Source of the DNA: Amblyomma americanum
Lineage: Eukaryota > Arthropoda > Arachnida > Ixodida > Ixodidae
Assembly (NCBI RefSeq): GCF_052857255.1
Contig: NC_135505.1
Coordinates: 31,086,116-31,150,115, forward strand
Direction: 5' to 3'
Length of the DNA stretch: 64,000 bases
Both the position numbers and the translations under genes were made by a program. The notes under the pieces are model-generated. The model was not told the origin of the DNA. It ran no database searches and saw only the letters and a program-made list of their open reading frames with translations. Shown one piece after another: positions 10,907-23,134 of the stretch. Position 1 is the stretch's first letter; the number at the start of each line of letters is the position of its first letter.

Positions 10907-10975
10907 TATCGTTTGACACCTGAACCGCGCCGTAAGGGAAGGGATAAAGGAAGGAGTGAAACAAGGATGGAAGTT
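10907..10975 (-). mobile_element. SINE, part 2 (5'-truncated)
   Basis: Continues the SINE interrupted at 8857: it matches 11688-11744 closely, then the similarity ends at about 10970, so this SINE copy lacks its tRNA-like head. Confidence 0.7.
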
Positions 10976-10984
10976 AACCTGTTA

Positions 10985-11258
10985 ACCCACAATTGAGCGG
11001 TGCAAATTTATATCTGCCGGCGAGAATAGGCCCGGCCGTTAGGCCACTGACCTGCTGTTTCGCCTGCATTTCACCTAAAAAAGCATAGATATAAGAGCTA
11101 GCCTAATTAAAATTAAACGAAATCAAAACTCTCAAGGTAATAAAGGACAGAACTGATCTATTTTTCGTAGTTACGGTGCTCTTGCAGTCGTCAGTCCGTG
11201 TGGACACCACGCGTAATTCGGTGAGCACCGAAACATGCGTGCGCACCGCGCGGCAGTC

Positions 11259-11262
<4 letters not shown>
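10985..11262. repeat. Dispersed ~270-bp repeat, copy 1
   Basis: Shares ordered blocks with 24495-24755: GGCCCGGCCGT, CACTGACTTGCT-like, AACTCTCAAGGTAATAAAGG-like, CACCACGCGTAAT and a final GCGCACCGCGCGGC-like stretch. No ORF and no clear terminal repeats. Family not recognised. Both copies stop just before a simple repeat that is another element's tail. Confidence 0.55.

Positions 11263-11264
<2 letters not shown>

Positions 11265-11337
<73 letters not shown>
11265..11337. repeat. (TA)n, distal half of a SINE tail
   Basis: TA dinucleotide run. It and the run at 11559-11634 flank a PLE fragment and together most simply form one AT tail of the SINE at 11635-11940. Confidence 0.75.
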
Positions 11338-11343
<6 letters not shown>

Positions 11344-11556
11344 GTGAAAAGGTCACAACTGGTTCGATTATCTAGGTTTATTCACCAACGGTTTCAGACG
11401 GTGGACCGTCCTTCATCAGGGTACGATTCGACTTTACCCTGATGAAGGACGGTCCACCGTCTGAAACCGTTGGTGAATAAACCTAGATAATCGAACCAGT
11501 TGGGACCTTTTCACTGTGCAAGTTTTCACTGGCCCGTTGAGCAACCCTGACTGCTT

Positions 11557-11558
<2 letters not shown>
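11338..11558 (+). mobile_element. Palindromic mini PLE fragment inside an AT tail
   Basis: Two 86-bp arms, 11338-11423 and 11435-11520, are inverted copies with one mismatch and an 11-bp spacer. The right arm contains CTGATGA (11439-11445), a hairpin GACGG/CCGTC with loop TCCA, and GAAA (11463-11466), then AC-C-GTT-GG-T as a possible 3-bp helix III and an AATAAA. This repeats the box order of the PLE pLTRs above in a different sequence, so I read it as the pLTR end of a second PLE family. 11521-11558 is the non-palindromic remainder before the AT run. Confidence 0.6.

Positions 11559-11634
<76 letters not shown>
11559..11634. repeat. (AT)n, proximal half of the SINE tail
   Basis: AT run directly joined to the 3' end of the SINE that begins at 11635. 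Confidence 0.8.
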
Positions 11635-11636
<2 letters not shown>

Positions 11637-11940
11637 GGATTTTGGGGGGAAAGGAAATGGCGCAGTATCTGTCTCATATATCGTTGGACACCTGAACCGC
11701 GCCGTAAGGGAAGGGATAAAGGAGGGAGTGAAACAAGGATGGAAGAAAGAAGGGCCGTAGTGGAGGGCTCCGGAATAATGTCGACCACCTGGGAATCTTT
11801 AACGTGCACTGACATCGCACAGCACACCGGTGCCTTAGCGTCTTTCCTCCATAAAAACGCAGCCGCCGTGGTTGGGTTCGAACCCGGGAACTCTGGATCA
11901 GTAGTCGAGCGACCTAACCACTGAGCTACCGCGGCGGGTC
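11635..11940 (-). mobile_element. tRNA-derived SINE, full length
   Basis: Minus-strand element of about 306 bp. Its head carries an A-box-like TAGCTCAGTGG (within 11914-11928) and a B box GGTTCGAACC (11874-11884), the internal pol III promoter of a tRNA. The body ends in a G-poor/C-rich stretch and the AT tail. The organisation fits tick tRNA-derived SINEs such as Ruka; I cannot assign the subfamily. Confidence 0.8.
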
Positions 11941-12018
11941 GCGCGGCAGTCAAAAACCGAAAACCGTCTCGAACGGCGCGCCGCTGGTGCAAGGAAGTGA
12001 GCCATCGTAACTAGTGGT

Positions 12019-12161
12019 TTCTTCAACGTGCACTGGCATCGCCAGTACACGGGCCTCTATAGCATCTAGTCTGCATTGAAATGCGACCACAGCGGCCGGG
12101 ATAGACTCCACTTCTTACGGGTCAGCAATCGAGCACCGTAAACACTGAGCCATTGCGGTGG
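12019..12161 (-). mobile_element. Decayed tRNA-derived SINE
   Basis: On the minus strand it reads as a tRNA-like head (CACTGAGCCATTGCGG region at 12142-12159 on the plus strand) with a damaged B box, followed by the ACGTGCACTGGCATC body also seen in the SINE at 11635-11940. More diverged and shorter. Confidence 0.65.
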
Positions 12162-12773
12162 AAATAAAGCTTATGAATTCAGAATTTCATTGCATGAACA
12201 CCTAAGTGAGGGTTATTGGAAACGTGTCCTATATAATCGTTCAGATGTGCAGTGTTTTTTGTATTTATGCGTTCTGTAATGTGCTCGAGCAGCCGTTAGG
12301 GCTAGCGCACGCTGCTTTGGAGCGAGGCCGCAGTCCTCAGGAGACCTTAGAAGGCTGATGAGTGCGTGACCCGTGCATGTGCGGTTGAGGTGGGCGCACT
12401 AGCCGAATTTGTGTTTTTTGGTGACCTTATGAGCAGTGTCATGCAGGCCCAGCTGGAATAGGTGGTGAGCTATCCATTGTGGGTGGGGGAAGCTCACAGA
12501 TCACTTGAGTGCTGATCGTAACAGCACGTTCAGAAGTTCGATAAGTGACGTAAGTTATGCTGCAAATGTGAGCGCCTAAACTATTCGCATGGTTTCCCGT
12601 TATTTCCAGTCGCCGAGCCTATTGGGCACGTGGCTTATCAGGCGAATCACGTGGGCGAATTGCTTTTGGAGCTGCGGTGTTGCACGGGTTGTCTACGTTG
12701 CTCTGGATGTGAACGCCCAGAACGTGGACACGCGGTGCGGGCGAGCATTCAAGATGAGGCTCAATGTTGTGTT
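12162..12773. other. No recognised feature
   Basis: About 610 bases with no supported gene, repeat or RNA. Confidence 0.5.
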
Positions 12774-12880
12774 TGGAGGAGGAGGAGGAGGAGGAGGAGG
12801 AAAGGCAGGGAGGTATAATGGGGAGGCATAAAGGAGAATAAACCGGTTTGCTAACCTGCACGGGGGAAAGGGGTGAGAGG
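12774..12880. repeat. (GGA)n run and adjoining SINE-like fragment
   Basis: A GGA triplet run (about 12774-12801) leads into a sequence of the type AAAGGCAGGGAGG...CTAACCTGCACGGGGGAAAGG that resembles the flank of tick SINEs. The call on the fragment is from memory of family style, not from a second copy in this window. Confidence 0.4.
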
Positions 12881-14180
12881 ATCCTCGAGTGGCTGTAATA
12901 TGTTGGCGGCGCAAGTGAGACCACTCGCGGCTTACCTTTGGACCACCTCTACGATTCTTGAAGGGTGCCTTTCTTGAAGCCCTCGGCTTCTGTTTTTCAT
13001 TCAAATAGTGACGTCATCCGAGTAGAGTATGTTCGGCATGCGCAGAAGGAAACGCTTTAGGAACTGGCAGAGATGTTTTTTATTTTTAAATTACAGCGGT
13101 TCAGTGCATCGAGCAGAGCCGAATAATAAGAATGCAATCGATATGCACGTTACAAACGTTCAGAAAGTTCTGTAGCCCGCTTTACTGAAAACGGTTCTTG
13201 CAAACTTGACTGAAACACAAGCTTTTTCGAGTTAGTATTTTTGTGATAAGAAAGCAGTGCGATTTACACAGCGGAAACGAAGGTTATCGACAGATATGTT
13301 ATAATCAGTTATTCCGGAAATTGTTGAAGCTGCAGAAATCGCAAGGGTAAAGGTAGCATGTGTCTGCAGCCCCTCTGTGGAAGTAACAGCACAGGGACCA
13401 AGGTTTGTACCCATAAATAAATGTCGCCGCTGTTTTCACCGTGAACAGTTGTTAATATTTATCTTCTCCTGTGATCTTCGATATGTTTTCATTTGTTAGT
13501 TGAGGCTGTTAACTAGGCTTTTCTGCCTACAATGTTTATTACACGAAGCTTTATTTATAGCCTATAATGCAAATAGGTAGCTCCCTCCCCGCATTTCGAA
13601 GATCATCGAAACTATTCTCTCGTAATTGGAATACGAATTTAGAACAGCCGATTGAACACACTTAAATCTAGTGAATTAACCCATCATTATTGTTAATGAG
13701 TATTTCAGTTAGGGGAGGGTGATATAGTTGATTAAGTCCGTAGACTCGACGACTGATTAGGAGAAAAACAACAGCTCAATCTAGCACAACTTTCAGAGCT
13801 CAACAGCAACAGCATGCTACAGTCCTTGATACGATATATCGAAAAGCTAAGCGCTTTGTTACTATAGGCATAATTTTGACTGTTCCAGAATTCCTCGCAG
13901 AACATTCTTGTTGGCTGTTATTACGAATAGAAGAGGCATACTAGCCTTATCATTCGCAAATATATGCCTTATAGTGTTGCGTAGCCGTTCCGGCGTTCTT
14001 TAAAGTGCACGCTTTAGCATTCATTATCACCTTTATCAGACGGCGCTGAAATAATGCCTTCTTTCCTAAGGGCGTTCAGTTGGCGTGTAAGTATGACATT
14101 CGGTATGAGTTTATGTGGCAGTTTGGTTGCTCTTTTGATGATGTTCTTATGTATAAATAATCGGACCAAGATTTATTTTC
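12881..14180. other. No recognised feature
   Basis: AT-rich intergenic DNA. I saw no reading frame, repeat or RNA that I can support. Confidence 0.5.
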
Positions 14181-14210
14181 AACTCGTACTCTAGAACCCA
14201 ATCAGTGTCT

Positions 14211-14700
14211 GAACTTAGAAACAGGGCCGGGCTGACAACTGTGAAGCATAAACTGCAGTTTAACAGGCTGATATTCTTTTTTCATGTGCTGACAGGTAGC
14301 TATAAGCTCAATCTAGACCGATAAATCAAACCACTGAATACTTCTATCAGCAGAACAAAACATTCCAAACACCTCACACTTCTGGTATTGGAACAGATCC
14401 TTTGAAATACTCTTTTCTGATTCGCACTATTGACGAATGGAACAAATTACCAAAAGTAGTAGTTCAATGTTCGGATTTAAAGGCTTTTGAAAACGGCCTC
14501 ACGAAGTATTTGTGACTGGTTTAACTGGTATGTTTTTGACCCATATCACATGTCATTTTGTCTTAATCCCTCCTATAATGTTTTTATTGGTATTTCTCCT
14601 AAGGCAGTGATCTGCTAATGTATTGCATCTAGTTTTTTATTATTTCACCAACTCCTGTCTTGGCAGCTGCTGGCAGTATGAATAAATAAAACCTATAAGT
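14211..14700 (+). pseudogene. L2/CR1-like LINE, C-terminal end and 3' UTR relic
   Basis: The frame ending in TGA at 14513-14515 encodes the typical C-terminus of L2/CR1/Jockey-type polyproteins: R-T-I-D-E-W-N-K-L-P followed by a short stretch with K-A-F-E-N-G-L. Upstream parts are broken by stops. The 3' end is an AATAAATAAA-type signal at about 14682. Only the last 3% of an element remains. Confidence 0.6.
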
Positions 14701-14960
14701 GGAATTATCAACATTTAGGAGTTTACCTTTAAATTTTTTCTGCGTATCTGGCTTTCAGCGCAAAGCTCGGAAAGAAAATGAAGGAACCAAAATAAATGTT
14801 TGCTGACTCGCAGTCCTTATTTACTGCGCGAACAGCACTGCCCAGGCAGTTAGTGAAGCTTACGGGATATCTACCATCCAGAGCCGTGCCGTGAGTGCGG
14901 TGAGCGTCCTGGTGCAGGAAAGAGCAATAAGTCGTTGATGCAAGGCAAATGCTGCGTATT

Positions 14961-15150
14961 TCATTTTCATTTCATTTGATTACCCTAAACGCCCCGGGGA
15001 ACAATCCATAGAGGTGGGGGGATGCGTCATCAAAACCTGATCAAAGCTTTAAATTTTGGCATCACACGTTAACAAATAAGCAACATAAAAAATACAGTAC
15101 GTGCGGCTTACATATACAGATATACATACACAAGTAACGTATGCACTAGA
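14961..15150 (-). mobile_element. L2/CR1-like LINE 3' end fragment
   Basis: Starts with ATTTCATTTTCATTTCATTT (a TGAAAT-type tail on the minus strand) followed by GATTACCCTAAACGCCCCGG and a G-rich block, the layout of 3' ends of L2/CR1-like elements in ticks. Compare the tail at about 51236-51260. The upstream limit is unclear. Confidence 0.5.
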
Positions 15151-16930
15151 TTTTTGGCATATAATAGGTGAAAAAGAAAACAAGCAGGCAACATTAAAGC
15201 AAAGGAGGTAAAAGAACTCGCATTGCGGTCAGTAATTCGGCCCAATCACTTAGATACGTTACCAAACTCTGTCCAAATTTTGTTATAAGCTATGTTTTAT
15301 TTAAGCTTTATTTTAATATAAAGCTCCTATAATTATAAGCTATAATTAAAGTTTCGTGTAATAGACATCGCAGGCAGAGAAGCCTTGTTTACATTTGAAA
15401 AGAAAGTGCGATTTCTAAGAGAGCGCAGAAAGTGCATTCGACGACGTTTTGCCGAGCGAGGTGGGTCTCCGTGACTAAGACTTTAGCGTAACCATCCTAC
15501 GTCATATGCTTTCTGATGTTTTCGCTTTCATACTGGCAGCTTTTTTTGGTTCGAGAAAGCCGAGTGAAAGCTGGAAACAGGCAAATGGCTTTCTGTATCG
15601 TCTAGTGCTTGTTCACTGTGCCCTGCAACGTTCTAAATTCATCCCTTGCAATTTTAAATTAATAATGCGAAAGAATTTTTCTCATGAGTGGCGTGTAGAG
15701 GATTCTGTGAGCCAAGCATAACATCAGAGCGTGTCAGCATTGAATTGGCCATTTGAAAAAAGAAATTAGCTCGCATTGCGGTTCGAGCCCATGCCCTCTG
15801 TGCGCCAGGCGGGCACGCAAGGATGATTGGTTTAAGCGTGTTAGAGGCGTACGAAGTGAGCACGTTGTGGCGTGTACGACAGTAAAGTGTTCGGGATGCG
15901 TACTCATGTTAGACAATGATAACTTGCAAAAAATTGCTGACATTCAAACGCAAACGCTTTCCCTTTTCTGCAGTGCAGCACACTGCAGTGCTCCCATTTT
16001 TTATAACGCTGATCAGTTCGCTTTACGGGACACATCAGGTTCAGTGAGGCATTCCTGCGTCATTACCGTTGTCCTCGTCTAAGCGAAGAAACGCTGAATA
16101 CTAGAGAGCATATATGAAACTCCGGAGGGATTTCCGCGGCCAGAAAAACATTGCAGGACTCTGTAAAAGCGAAAGTTTGGCGCGTTTCCGTGATATTAGA
16201 ATGGAAATTTGCAAACGGTATAACCTCACTACTTATTGCCTATACTCGACGCTTTTAGCGAATGTTTAATTGTTTCAAATTTTTGCCATGCACTCACTGG
16301 TTTCCATCGGCACTTCTCTAAATGTTGCAAGCAGCGATGCTTCCTACGAAACAGAGTATTGAAACGTTTTCAATGCAGGAAAGCATTTATCGGTTACACT
16401 TTTTTGTCTCTGTGTCCGAAAATTTTTGATCGTCCATGCCGCGTTGATTGATGTCGATTTCATAGGGATTCCAACCCACGCCCTTTAGATGCCTGTTTTT
16501 AAAGTCACAATGAGACGCGCTTTGGCCGTTTGCACAGATACAAGCAGTGCTGATAAAACCAAAGGAAGAAACGAAAGTGCACGGTCTTTTCGCCGGGCGT
16601 CAACAAGTCAAAAAGAAGCCTGGGTAAGTTGGCAATACATGGAGTATAACCAGCACGATTTGAAACTTGCACTAAGATATGGCTCGTCCTTGGTTGTCTT
16701 GATTCGTCCCAGCTTCAAATCTGGCCGTTTCTATTCAATCAACGGGTCGCTATCACTGGCGTGTCCACACAGAGAACGATAAAGATTCAAAGATAGGGCG
16801 CGTCCCAGCAGATGTTGTCGCCAAAGGCACGGCGTTAGGACCACTTTTGAGCGGCCTTCGTCAAGTTAACACTGCGGGCCTCATCGACTGGACAGCGTAT
16901 CGACACGCACTCGCCAACCGCACAGGCTAG
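15151..16930. other. No recognised feature
   Basis: No gene seen. A tRNA-like B box (GGTTCGAGCCC) at about 15780 is isolated and not part of a foldable tRNA that I can draw. Confidence 0.45.
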
Positions 16931-17001
16931 TCGTGGAAACAGTAGTGAGACTGCCATTTCGAGCGCAGCTTCGACTAGCTCCAAGTACCCTGTCGCCAAC
17001 G

Positions 17002-17634
17002 ATGGCAGCCAACGAGTTAGTGAGGCTGCATATGGTGCTCGCCGACCTGAGGCCAGAGGAACTGTGCATTCTACGCAACGCCGATGTTCCGTGGCTTCCG
17101 CACCTTCGAGAGCTGTCCCTCCCCAGCATCCCAGACGCGATATGCGAAGCCATCCTCGCCACGCAACCCTTTGAAGAACGTCTGCACTGCATAGCATGGG
17201 TTCGCTGCTGGCTGATACCGCTGCTGAAAGTCCGGACGTGGCAGTTTTATAGTCTTAACTCAGAACCGACGCAGGACGACTGCACAGCGCTGTTGCGGCG
17301 CTTGGCGGCTGCTTTGAGAACCGACGACCGCGATGCGACCCTCGCTTGGACCGAGATTGAAGGCGCAGTTAACGCATGCCTACTGACGGAAGACCCGGAT
17401 GTCAGGTCCCCGGAGCTGCACGTGGTCTACGTGGTACTGTGGCATGAACGGCCCCTTCTGGGTATCCACTCATTGAGTAAATCACTTCGGTGGCGAGTGC
17501 ATACTGCTCTCCGACGCGAGTTGGAAGGCTACGCCGTGCGGGTGCGCGGCTCGCCTCACGGCGACTTCGCCAGCATTGTTCGTGCCGCGGAACGATTGCT
17601 GGACGAAATGTTTGACGAACCACCAAGCCCGTAG
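17002..17634 (+). CDS. Unassigned 210-codon single-exon ORF
   Basis: Starts at ATG 17002, which has a good Kozak context (A at -3, G at +4); the frame is open 23 codons further upstream but without an ATG. GC-rich and long for its AT-rich surroundings. The protein is rich in Leu, Arg, Glu and Asp and looks mostly helical: residues 1-70 are Leu-rich with W-L-P-H-L-R-E-L, the middle has a D-D-C-T-A-L-L-R-R-L-A-A-A-L helix, and the end is acidic and Pro-containing. No signal peptide, membrane segment, zinc motif or polymerase motif. I do not recognise the family. It may be a small host gene, an exon, or the gag-like ORF of an unknown element. No partner genes lie nearby. Confidence 0.45.
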   Translation: MAANELVRLHMVLADLRPEELCILRNADVPWLPHLRELSLPSIPDAICEAILATQPFEERLHCIAWVRCWLIPLLKVRTWQFYSLNSEPTQDDCTALLRRLAAALRTDDRDATLAWTEIEGAVNACLLTEDPDVRSPELHVVYVVLWHERPLLGIHSLSKSLRWRVHTALRRELEGYAVRVRGSPHGDFASIVRAAERLLDEMFDEPPSP

Positions 17635-19477
17635 AACATGCGTTAGGTTCCACGGCGGATGATGACAGTGCATCTTGTGCGTCTTCTTCTCTTGAATGGG
17701 ACTATTCCTCACGGCAGCGTTTGTTCTTCTAGCGGGGAGTCTCAGCGGCTGTTGTGGCAAAACCATCTAGGACGCGTGTATGGCTGATTATCGACTCAAC
17801 GCAAGGCCGCGCCTGGTCGTGGCCAGGGTGATGATCTGTTTAATTTTTATTGACCTTTACTAGTGACAATGCCTTGCTAGGTGGCCACATATTCACTAAG
17901 ACATTACGCGAACGGGTGTATGCGTCGTGCAATGCAGAGAAAGTATTTCATTTCAATAGTAGTTATCGCGCTCACTTGCGCAAGAGCTGCAGCGCAGTCT
18001 TCTCTCTGTTTACCATTCGAAGGCGATACTTTGCGCATGCGCCCTAGACTGCGGCTTTGACAGATATCCTTTCTGGCTGATTCTGCAGTATTCGATACTC
18101 TAAACGGAAATATGCGCCATTTGTTTAGCATTTTCTTTCACACGCAAAAGAGGTGGCTGACAATTTCGTCCATTCTAATCTCTGTATCTTCGAAGCGTCC
18201 GTTTTTTCATGCTTGTGCCTGCGGTTGTGGAAATGTACGCAAAAATAAACAAGTCTCTAGAAGCCTTCTCAACCTTTCAATTCTACACTCAAAACTTAGC
18301 TTATCTTTCGCAAATATGCGTACGGCACCGCCACAACACCATTCTGGTTGTTATTAATGTGTTGGTAAGGAGGCGGCGAATTTCTGTAAGATGAAGGCTT
18401 ATTATCTCCCCAATAAAACATAGAAAATGGCTCTCTGACGAAATGCTACAAGAATAGCTTGAGAAAGGGCGTATTCGCAGTAGCGCAAGATGCAGTAGCG
18501 CAGTAGCGCAGTAGCGCATGATACCGGCTAATACTGAAGCTGCGATTTACCAAAAACAACTTGGCCATTCTTACTGACAAGGTGCTGGATCTGTAATGTG
18601 AAAATAAATATTGTAATGCTTAAGTTCCAATGTTTTTCGAGCAACTTTTGATAAGATTTGGCATCTTTGATAACGTTTTCATCATTATGATGAGCATTAT
18701 AAATAATATACATATATATATATATATATATCGAATAAACGACTCAGATCTAGGTATTAGTCTTCCTTTGTGGCACCCAGTTTATGCACGACGAGATCAA
18801 TGTCTCACAATACATACGTTAATTGAATCAATGGCGTGTTCAAGGATTTCTGCAGAGTGCACATTTATGAAATGAGCTGCCGACTTTGGTTCAACGGCTT
18901 GGTTCAAATTTCACGACTCGAGCGACATTTCCATTTTTTTTCTTGGTTACGTGCGGGCCTCAAACTGAAAGTGAAGACACTGGACTCGGAAGTCTGTCAC
19001 ATGTATTGGTTATATTTTCTAGAAAGGAGCTAGGGAGAGCACTATCAGCAGATAGAAAAGCTATTTTGAAGTGAATGACAAATGACATGCTGGCCGAAAT
19101 GCCGCGGCGAGCATAGAACGCCATCTCGAAATGTGCGCCTCGTTATCGACATATCATCGACTACTACAACAACGATTTTTTCAAAGAGGTAAATTCATCA
19201 ATGAGTAGAATCGCGCATTTATGATGCGTGCCTAAAGCTCGTTAGAAGGTTCTGCAAACACTGCAAAAAAGCGGTTGCAAAAAAGCGTCGTATGCTAGGA
19301 GTCAGAACAGAAACTGTTTTTTTCGACAACCAAGTGTTTTTTCGGGCGTTAATGGAAAATTCATTGATAGCAGAGCGGTGTGGATGATTTAGAGCGCTGC
19401 TCACAGGCGTCTCGTGGATTCCGCGTTGTTGACGGCGGTGTCGGCGTAGTAAGAGCAACAACCCCACTTGATAGTCG
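17635..19477. other. Intergenic; short simple repeats only
   Basis: No gene found. Contains a short AGTAGCGC-type tandem (about 18477-18519) and a TA run (18706-18732). Confidence 0.5.
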
Positions 19478-19634
19478 TAGCAGGTGGATGGATGCATGGA
19501 TGGAAGTTAGGAGCGTCTCCGTTGAAACGGGCCAGTGGTTGTTGCCACTATGCTTTTTTTTCCTTTATTTTTGTTTACTCTGCTGTAAGTTGTTAATACA
19601 ATTCGCCATTTCCTTTTAAAAAAAAACGTGTGTC

Positions 19635-22600
19635 CTACACTTTAAAACTTATGTCACCTCTGCTTTCTTGCCACAAATCCTCCAATCGCTTTTTGCTAAT
19701 TTCCACCGCAGATTTATTTACATGACTATTGTTATCTCTAAACCCTAAGGCCTCAGGAAGAGTGATTGTGCCTGCATCGACATCGGGATGGATACCATCG
19801 CATTTTAGGATGAGGTGTTCTATTGTTTCTTCAGATTTACCACACACAGCACATGTGTCATCTTCTTCGTTAATTTTTTTTTCTGTAGCTGCGCGTTCTA
19901 AGACACCCTGACCCAGCTTCAAAGAGGAGGGCACTGCCTCTTGAGTTATCATAAAACGTTTCCTTCCTGATCTGCCTTTTCCAGTATCGATATAGTTCTA
20001 CACTATGCTTCTTTTCCATTGAATCTATCCAATTTTTACCTTCGACGTTTTTAACCTGTCGTTTAATGCTCTTTCTCCTTCCTCGTCTCTGGAAAACTTA
20101 CTGGCCAGCTTTCTAGTTCGTTTCCGCCACTGTGTGTCAACGCTCTTTCTGTACAGGTATTTAAATACCTTAGCTGCCCACCTGTTCTCATCCAATTTCC
20201 TAAGGCGTTCTTCGTATAGTGCTTTACTCTGAGCTTCCCGTGCTTCGAACGTTGCCCACCCCATATCCCCTGTGCTGCCTCGTTTGTGGTTTTCCCGTGG
20301 GCACCTAGTGCTAATCTTCCGACAGTTCTCTGATTTACTTCTTATCGCGACTGAACTGCAGCCCTTAAGCATAGAACCGCGTTCCCGAAAGTAAGCCCCG
20401 GCACCATTATTCCTTTTCAAATACCTCTGTGGACTTCATACCTGTTGCATCCCCACAATGCCCTATGTTTCATTATCCCGGCATCTCTTCGCCTTTTTGC
20501 TATGAGAGACTGTTCGTGCTTTTCCGTGTACATATGCCCGTTGTTTACCCATACCCCGAGATATTTGTATGCGGCCACTCGGGGTATTTCATGGCCTTGT
20601 ATTGTAAGCTCCTGATCAGTTGTGCCGTTGAAAATCATCACACCTGACTTAGTTGAGCTAAAACTGAAACGTAGAGTGTCTCCTTCGTCTCCACAGCAAT
20701 TCACCAAAGTTTGCAAATCTTCCTGGCTTTCTGCTAACAGTACATTATGTCCGCATACATTAAACCCTGTAGTCGTTGCTCATCAACATTTCCGCCTAAT
20801 GTGTATGACAGATCATAACCTAGATTGCTTCCGTGTAGCCTTCTTTCCATACTTATCATATAAAACATGAACAGCAGCGGTGATAGAGGAGGACAACCTT
20901 GCCTTAATCATTTGTGTATCTGGATAGTTGTACTCTTAATTCCTTCCCATGTTATTTCAACTTCATTTTCTCGATATATTTCCTGTAGAAAATTAGTTAC
21001 CTCATGACTGACACCTTCACCTTTAAATATGTTCCACAGGAGTTCCCTGTTCAGGTTGTCGTATGCACCGCTAATGTCCAAGAAGGCTAAATACAGAGGT
21101 CTGTTTCTCGCCTTTGCTATTTCTATGCACTGGGTAAGCACGAACAGGCAATCATCTAAGCGCCTACCACTTCTGAACCCGTTCTGAAGTTATCCGAGTA
21201 TTCTATTACTTTCTACCCATGAGTGCATTTTTATTTTCACCGCCAGCATTGCCAGCCTGTATGTAACTGATGTTATCGTAATCGGACGGAAGGATTTTAT
21301 GTTCGCCTTATTGCTTTTTCCTTTATAAATCAAATTCATTTTACTCTGTTTCCAGCTGTGCGGAATTTGCTGATTCGTTATGACTGCCTCCAATACTTTT
21401 ATCAGCGTTTCCTTGCCTCTTGGGCCAAGTTCATTAATTAGCTTGATTGAAATTTCGTCGATCCCTGCTGACGTACATCTTGGAATATTTGCTTCCGCTT
21501 TTTTCCAGTAAAGATTCGTCAGTTCCAGGCTGTTTTCTATTGTGCGTTCCTGTTTTGATCCCTCATTTGGGGCGATTACTCTATCGTCTTTCTTAAATGA
21601 CTCAGCTATAACTGATGAAATGTAGTTCACAGCGTCATCTCCCTCTAAACATTTTCCTTCGGCATCGTGAATCTGTTCCTGCTTTCTGTGATTCGCTTTG
21701 CCCAGCCAGCTTATATGGTTCCAGAATTTTCTTAGCCCCCCTTTAGTTGCATCGCGAACTTCAGCGAGCCAGCGATCAGAGGACTGCTTTATTTTAGCCT
21801 GAACGAGGACCTGCACTTGCTGTTTATTTTGTCGATAAGATTCCCACTTTCGGCCTATTTCCTCTTCAGATAACTGCGCCCTCTTTGCTTCTCTGTGTTT
21901 CCGTGATGCCAACCGTCGTTGTTCGATGGCCTCCCTAATTTCCTTATTCCACGAACTTCGTGGCTTCCTCTTTCCTCTCCAGCGGTTTACTCCTTTTACT
22001 TGTTTCATTTTTGTACTAATGAGGAGTTCTAACTTTTCCATGGGATGTGTCTCTATTGCTTCCTGTATTCACGCCGCTATTTGCGCTATTTGTTCGTCAT
22101 TTAATTTTCAGCACTCTTTTTGACTCCCCTTCATTTCTCTTTTGAGCAAGGCTCCAAACTGTAGACCATTTATTTTTATTTATTTATTTATACACAGTAC
22201 CTACAGCGCCCTCATTTGGGCATTATTGTAGGGGGGAAACATCATAAATAAGAACAAACATCTAGCACATAATAAATTAAGCAAATGATGCGGTCTACAC
22301 AGAAAATACAATAAACCCATGCACACGGAAGCAAAAACAAACAAACAAACAAACAAAATAAAAGCCATTGTAGAAAGGCAAACATACCCTAAACACACAT
22401 ATACACACAAAAAAGATACATTTTAAAATACAGCACTGCTTAAAACATAATACACTCGGACAAGAATTATTGCCAATACGCTTATGATCACTACCGAGGC
22501 TGTACTTCCCCTCTTCGTCTATTTCCATCATTGTGAGCTTGCTATACATCCCCTGCGATATTAAGCAGTATTCAATGGTCGTTTGCTTGTTACGGGATTC

Positions 22601-23134
22601 CCACGTGATTTGTTCCTCACACTTAGTTTCTCTATTTACAAAAACTAGGTTGTTTCGCTCACAGAAGTCTAGCATCAACTTCCCGTTATAATAAGTGTAT
22701 CCATCTATATCCTCGATGTGGCCACTAATGTCCCCCAATAGAATAATATTGGCGCCTTCTCCAAACTGCTTTATATCGTCATTGAGACACTTAACTAGAT
22801 CCGTGTTCACTTGCGTGCATTTGTCCCCGGTCCTTAAATAAACTACTCCTAGCCATGTCCTTTTACCGGCAATTGTACCCGATACCCAGACATGTTCTTT
22901 GCAAGTTGACTTTATTTTTTGCCAATTTGTTCCTTGATGTATCAGCATACCTACTCCTCCTCCCTTCCTCTCCGTTGTTGTTCTGTTGCTCCCTTCCCAG
23001 ACGTAGCCATCAATAAATGGTGGGTCTTCTAGATCCCTGAGATGTGTCTCGCATAGCGCGTATACATCTATTTCTTCGTCCTTCAACTGCTGTTCTATCT
23101 CTAACCACTTCGCTCTCTTTCTACCGCCTTGCAT
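19635..23134 (-). pseudogene. Non-LTR ORF2 relic (AP endonuclease, RT, zinc knuckle)
   Basis: Fragments in sequence along the minus strand: AP-type endonuclease 23134 to about 22470 (with N-M-Q-G-G-like start, G-D-I-S-G-H, S-D-H-K), linker and RT fingers 22041-21190 (F-R-P-I-T-I-T-S block), RT palm 21141-20908 (A-F-L-D-I-S-G-A-Y-D), thumb 20716-20417 (K-Y-L-G-V-W), connection 20420-20025, and a C-terminal C-x2-C...H...C zinc knuckle at 19952-19635. Frames change several times and the YADD block near 20770 is damaged. A 290-bp foreign piece separates endonuclease and RT. Clearly dead. Confidence 0.78.
22160..22450 (-). mobile_element. Short LINE 3' fragment inserted into ORF2 of copy 3
   Basis: A (TTTA)n run followed by ACAGCGCCC...GGGCATTATTGTAGGGGGG interrupts the ORF2 coding sequence right after the S-D-H-K-R-I block. 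The TTTA run marks the tail, so the fragment is on the minus strand. It looks like the 3' end of an L2/CR1-like element. An (ACAA)n/(AAAC)n run is near 22338-22361. Boundaries are approximate. Confidence 0.5.

Noticed and set aside
11103..11356. Tyr-Ile repeat proteins at the AT runs (also 8695-9069 and 11483-11992)
   Set aside because: Translation of (AT)n.
11874..11928. Genuine tRNA gene
   Set aside because: A and B boxes are present but the sequence continues into a SINE body and AT tail, and the acceptor stem does not close.
15753..16082. 109-codon plus-strand frame
   Set aside because: No recognisable motif, no coding-like composition and overlapping frames on both strands of similar length.
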